From assembly GCF_009754915.1 (NCBI RefSeq), contig NZ_WPIK01000004.1, positions 265,679-329,678 of the forward strand: a stretch of DNA of 64,000 bases, given 5' to 3'. The notes under the pieces were generated by a model that had not been told where the DNA came from, did no database searches, and worked only from the letters and a program-made list of their open reading frames with translations. The stretch comes from Mucilaginibacter arboris (GTDB lineage: Bacteria > Bacteroidota > Bacteroidia > Sphingobacteriales > Sphingobacteriaceae). Below are positions 61,190-64,000 of the stretch, one piece after another (position 1 is the first letter of the stretch; the number at the start of each line of letters is the position of its first letter). A program made the translations under genes and the position numbers.

Positions 61190-62185
61190 ATGCTCCTCGA
61201 TAAAATACGTTCTTTGCCGACCGGTTTAAAACCTCCCAAGATCCTTATTATTGGCGACCTGATGATCGATCAGTACATCTGGGGCGATGCCAACCGGTTA
61301 TCGCCCGAAGCACCGGTGCCTATTGTAAACGTAAAAAAAGAATCGAGCACTTTGGGCGGCGCCGGAAACGTGGCCCAAAACTTAATTTCTTTTGGGGCCG
61401 AAGTGATTGTTGCAGGCTTAATTGGGGATGACCAGGCCGGAAAAGAACTTTTGGCGGTTTTGGTAGATGAAAATGCAGACCCAACGGGCATTGTGATCGA
61501 TACGGAACGGCCAACCACCATCAAAACACGCATTATTGCAGGAAGCCATCAGATTGTAAGGGTCGACCGCGAAGTAAGCGAACCGATCAGCAAAAGCTCC
61601 GAAGACGAACTGTTCAATAAAATCCACGCTCATCTTGCCGGAGCAGATATGGTCCTTTTTTCTGATTATAACAAAGGCGTGCTTTCCCCTTCCCTTTGTG
61701 CCCGCGTGATCAGGCATTGCAATTCCCTTAATAAAAAAGTGATTGTTGATCCGAAAGGCCTTGATTTCGCCAAGTACAAAGGCGCTTTTATCATCAAACC
61801 CAATAAAAAAGAACTGGCGCAGGCGGTTAAATTCGAAAAGATCAGCAGTACCCAGGAACTGCAAAACGCAGCTTCAGCTTTGTTTGAACTAACAGATGCC
61901 GCTTACCTGGTGGTAACTTTGTCGGAAGAAGGGATTGCTATCCTGACAAAAGAAAGCTACCAATTATTAGACGTTAAGGCAACCGAAGTATTTGATGTAA
62001 CCGGCGCGGGGGATACCGTTCTGGCTACTTTGGCTTATTTTATTGCGCTTGGTTTTTCGGTAGAAGAAGCCTGCGAACTGGCCAACCACGCAGCAGCAAT
62101 TGTGATCAGGAGGGTTGGAAGCGCAACCACTTCGGTTAAAGAAATTTTGGAAGACATGGAAAACGATCAGCAAAACAACAATTAG
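61190..62185 (+). CDS. hldA: D-glycero-beta-D-manno-heptose-7-phosphate kinase (RfaE domain 1)
   Basis: From ATG 61190 the protein has 331 residues, beginning [12 protein letters not shown]. The PfkB kinase fold shows [31 protein letters not shown] and the catalytic [13 protein letters not shown] near residue 280. The C-terminal nucleotidyltransferase domain of bifunctional HldE is absent, so this is the split HldA type. It phosphorylates heptose-7-phosphate for ADP-heptose. An upstream in-frame ATA- or GTG-like start is less likely. GATAAAAACAGC ends just before the ATG. gmhA follows after 2 bp. Confidence 0.9.
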   Translation: MLLDKIRSLPTGLKPPKILIIGDLMIDQYIWGDANRLSPEAPVPIVNVKKESSTLGGAGNVAQNLISFGAEVIVAGLIGDDQAGKELLAVLVDENADPTGIVIDTERPTTIKTRIIAGSHQIVRVDREVSEPISKSSEDELFNKIHAHLAGADMVLFSDYNKGVLSPSLCARVIRHCNSLNKKVIVDPKGLDFAKYKGAFIIKPNKKELAQAVKFEKISSTQELQNAASALFELTDAAYLVVTLSEEGIAILTKESYQLLDVKATEVFDVTGAGDTVLATLAYFIALGFSVEEACELANHAAAIVIRRVGSATTSVKEILEDMENDQQNNN

Positions 62186-62187
62186 AA

Positions 62188-62742
62188 ATGGTAGCAGAAG
62201 AATTAAAAAGCCATCAGGAAACGATCAGCAAAGTAATTGAGATGCTTCTTTTACCGATAGAAAATGGTTGCGCCATAATCATCGAAACGGTGTTAAAAGG
62301 CAACAAACTGTTAATTGCCGGGAACGGCGGAAGTGCATCAGATGCGCAGCATATTGCTGCCGAATTTACCGGCAGGTTTGTGAAAGAACGGAAACCTTTG
62401 GCTGCCATTGCCCTTTCTACCGATACTTCTGCCCTAACTGCAATTAGCAATGATTACGGTTTTGAAAACGTTTTCAGCAGGCAATTAGAAGCTTTAGCTG
62501 TTCCGGGAGATCTTTTTTTAGGGATTTCTACCAGCGGCAACAGTGCCAATGTACTCAAAGCATTGGAATCAGCAAAAAAGGCAGGTTGCAAAACGATTGG
62601 CCTTTCAGGCCGTGACGGCGGAAAAATGAATAGTTTATGCGATTTGAATATTGTTGTCCCTTCTGATATTACTGCCCGCATCCAGGAAATGCACATTTTG
62701 ATCGGACATATTTTTTGTAAAGCTGTAGATGAGCTGTTTTGA
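62188..62742 (+). CDS. gmhA: Sedoheptulose-7-phosphate isomerase (SIS domain)
   Basis: The 184-residue protein has the SIS-fold [21 protein letters not shown] near residue 51 and [14 protein letters not shown] near 110, and ends with the GmhA-typical [18 protein letters not shown]. It converts sedoheptulose 7-phosphate into heptose 7-phosphate, the step before HldA. It is 2 bp downstream of hldA and GC-richer than the surrounding glycosyltransferases. A motif copy (ATGCTTCTTTTA at 62242) encodes residues 19-22. Confidence 0.95.
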   Translation: MVAEELKSHQETISKVIEMLLLPIENGCAIIIETVLKGNKLLIAGNGGSASDAQHIAAEFTGRFVKERKPLAAIALSTDTSALTAISNDYGFENVFSRQLEALAVPGDLFLGISTSGNSANVLKALESAKKAGCKTIGLSGRDGGKMNSLCDLNIVVPSDITARIQEMHILIGHIFCKAVDELF

Positions 62743-62854
62743 AGATTAAAACTTATTAATTACAAATTTTATTGGGCTTACTTGCATAATCTAATATTTA
62801 TTTTACGCTAAAAAGCTTACTACTAACATAAGTAATTAGCCTCTTTATATAGTA

Positions 62855-64000
62855 ATGAAAATTAAACAACTTTTATCAAAAGCTTACAGATCATTATTTT
62901 TAATACACCTTCCGTTTTATACAAATAATATATTAATTATAAGATTAGACAATATTGGTGATTATATCTTATTCAGAAATGGTTTAAAGCAAATAAGAAT
63001 TAGTGATAGGTTTAAAAATCGGAAAATTACTTTATTAGGAAATAAAGTATTTAAAGATATTGCCGAAAATTTTGACAATAAGGAAATTGATAATTTTATT
63101 TGGATTGATCCTAAAATATTAAACAATAACTTAAAGAAGATTGCTTTAATATGTAAGTTGAAATTACGCGCCTATCATACAATCATCAATCCTGTTCATC
63201 ATAGATACATTAATAATGATTTATTTATTAAATATATTAATGCAAAACAAGCTATTGGAAGTAAAGGGCATTCCAGGCAACCTGCGAACCAAGAAAAGCA
63301 ATTATCTGAAAGCTGTTATACCGAGCTAATTGACATTCCAGGTGATGCAACATTTGAATTTTTCCGTAATGTTGCATTTATCGAAAACCTAACACAATTA
63401 TATAATAGTCAATACAAATTAGAAATAGCTTTAGCAAAAAATAAACAGGAAAAAATAAACAATTCATCGAAAATTAGAATAGTTATTGTTCCGGGTGCTT
63501 CTGCAGAATTTAGAAGGTGGAGCACTAAAAATATTTTGGATTTGATTATAAATTTAAATGATGAATATAATAAAAAATGTATTTTTTATTTAACCGGAAG
63601 TAAAAGTGAGATACATCTTGGTGAACAAATATGCAGAAATATACCTACTCATGTAACAATTGAAAATTTAATAGGAAAAACTACGCTATTGGAAACCATA
63701 GAAATAGTTAATAATTCTGATTTATTAATTTCAAATGAAACCGGCACTGTCCATATAGCTGCCGCACTTAAAACGCCTGCTGTTTGTATATCTAATGGAA
63801 ATGACTTTGGACGTTTTAACCCTTATCCATCAACTCTTGCAGAAAATATTATAACACTTTACCCTATTGATAATTTTTATAAAAACGAGCTGTATCAAAC
63901 AAATGTTCAAAAATTTCATATTTCAGATCTCGATATAAATGATATAACTGTTCAGTCTGTCTTTGAAGCTGCAAAAACTTTAATCGAAAAAGTTAATTAG
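62855..64000 (+). CDS. Family 9 glycosyltransferase (heptosyltransferase-like)
   Basis: The 381-residue protein has the GT9 N-terminal motif RLDNIGDYILFRNGLKQI near residue 31. The donor-binding SNETGTVHIAAALKTP is near residue 296. GT9 enzymes add heptose from ADP-heptose to the lipopolysaccharide core, and the position right after hldA-gmhA supports this. The stop TAG ends at the last base of the window. It is AT-rich, unlike hldA and gmhA. Confidence 0.88.
   Translation: MKIKQLLSKAYRSLFLIHLPFYTNNILIIRLDNIGDYILFRNGLKQIRISDRFKNRKITLLGNKVFKDIAENFDNKEIDNFIWIDPKILNNNLKKIALICKLKLRAYHTIINPVHHRYINNDLFIKYINAKQAIGSKGHSRQPANQEKQLSESCYTELIDIPGDATFEFFRNVAFIENLTQLYNSQYKLEIALAKNKQEKINNSSKIRIVIVPGASAEFRRWSTKNILDLIINLNDEYNKKCIFYLTGSKSEIHLGEQICRNIPTHVTIENLIGKTTLLETIEIVNNSDLLISNETGTVHIAAALKTPAVCISNGNDFGRFNPYPSTLAENIITLYPIDNFYKNELYQTNVQKFHISDLDINDITVQSVFEAAKTLIEKVN

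Overview
This window reads as a Bacteroidota chromosome, most likely a member of the Sphingobacteriaceae (Pedobacter or Mucilaginibacter type). The signs are an AT-leaning base composition, promoters of the Bacteroidota form TAnnTTTG (clear upstream of rpsA, tRNA-Pro and pyrR), and a family set typical of that group: a carboxypeptidase-D-like TonB receptor, BatA-like and DUF4199 membrane proteins, bacterial GH3, DUF4202, an HU/SPOR protein next to ExbB-ExbD-TonB, and an rpsA with six S1 domains. The exact species cannot be named from sequence alone.

Layout. Positions 1-5.4 kb hold the N-terminal part of a TonB receptor, then lpxB, a small membrane protein and surE on the minus strand, with a Uma2-type nuclease and a CsbD protein. 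From 5.4 to 10.4 kb there is a repeat-rich, partly decayed stretch: a lone receiver domain, a dead secreted-protein gene, a phytoene-desaturase-like oxidoreductase, and a YeiH-type transporter pseudogene cut off at a repeat. From 10.3 to 24 kb a mostly minus-strand housekeeping block runs tRNA-Leu, hscB, rseP, dxr, GH3, glycosyltransferases, dihydroorotase-like and BatA-like genes. It is interrupted at 16.9-18.3 kb by an AT-rich three-gene islet that looks like a toxin-antitoxin-SecB-like chaperone (TAC) system. From 24 to 33.5 kb come enzymes on the plus strand (GT39-like, SDR, M28 peptidase, radical SAM, DinB, OsmC, LuxE-like).

From 33.5 to 37 kb a PH/SHOCT gene and tyrS flank a segment that has been tandemly triplicated. 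Each unit carries the 3' tail of the SHOCT gene, a small coiled-coil/transmembrane gene and the 3' tail of tyrS; the third small gene is frameshifted. From 37 to 51.4 kb follow an ACP-phosphodiesterase-like gene, rpsA, pyrR-pyrB, and a TonB-energisation operon (TPR protein, outer-membrane receptor-like protein, HU/SPOR protein, ExbB, ExbD, TonB), then folC and tRNA-Pro. From 52 to 64 kb is a surface-polysaccharide region: four glycosyltransferases in mixed orientations, a 1061-residue secreted protein, and a heptose block (hldA-type kinase, gmhA, GT9 heptosyltransferase).

The most striking signal is not a gene. A non-palindromic 12-mer, TAAAAGAAGCAT, occurs at least 26 times exactly, on both strands, in intergenic and coding DNA, with about 20 further close variants (AAGTAT and AACAGYAT forms). 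In intergenic DNA it is often extended to about 24 bp by TTTTTAGGTGA on its 5' side. The density (about one per 1.5 kb with variants), the non-palindromic form, presence inside housekeeping genes, and inverted pairs including one between convergent genes resemble a DNA-uptake-sequence-like system. Several copies also sit inside small MITE-like composite elements.
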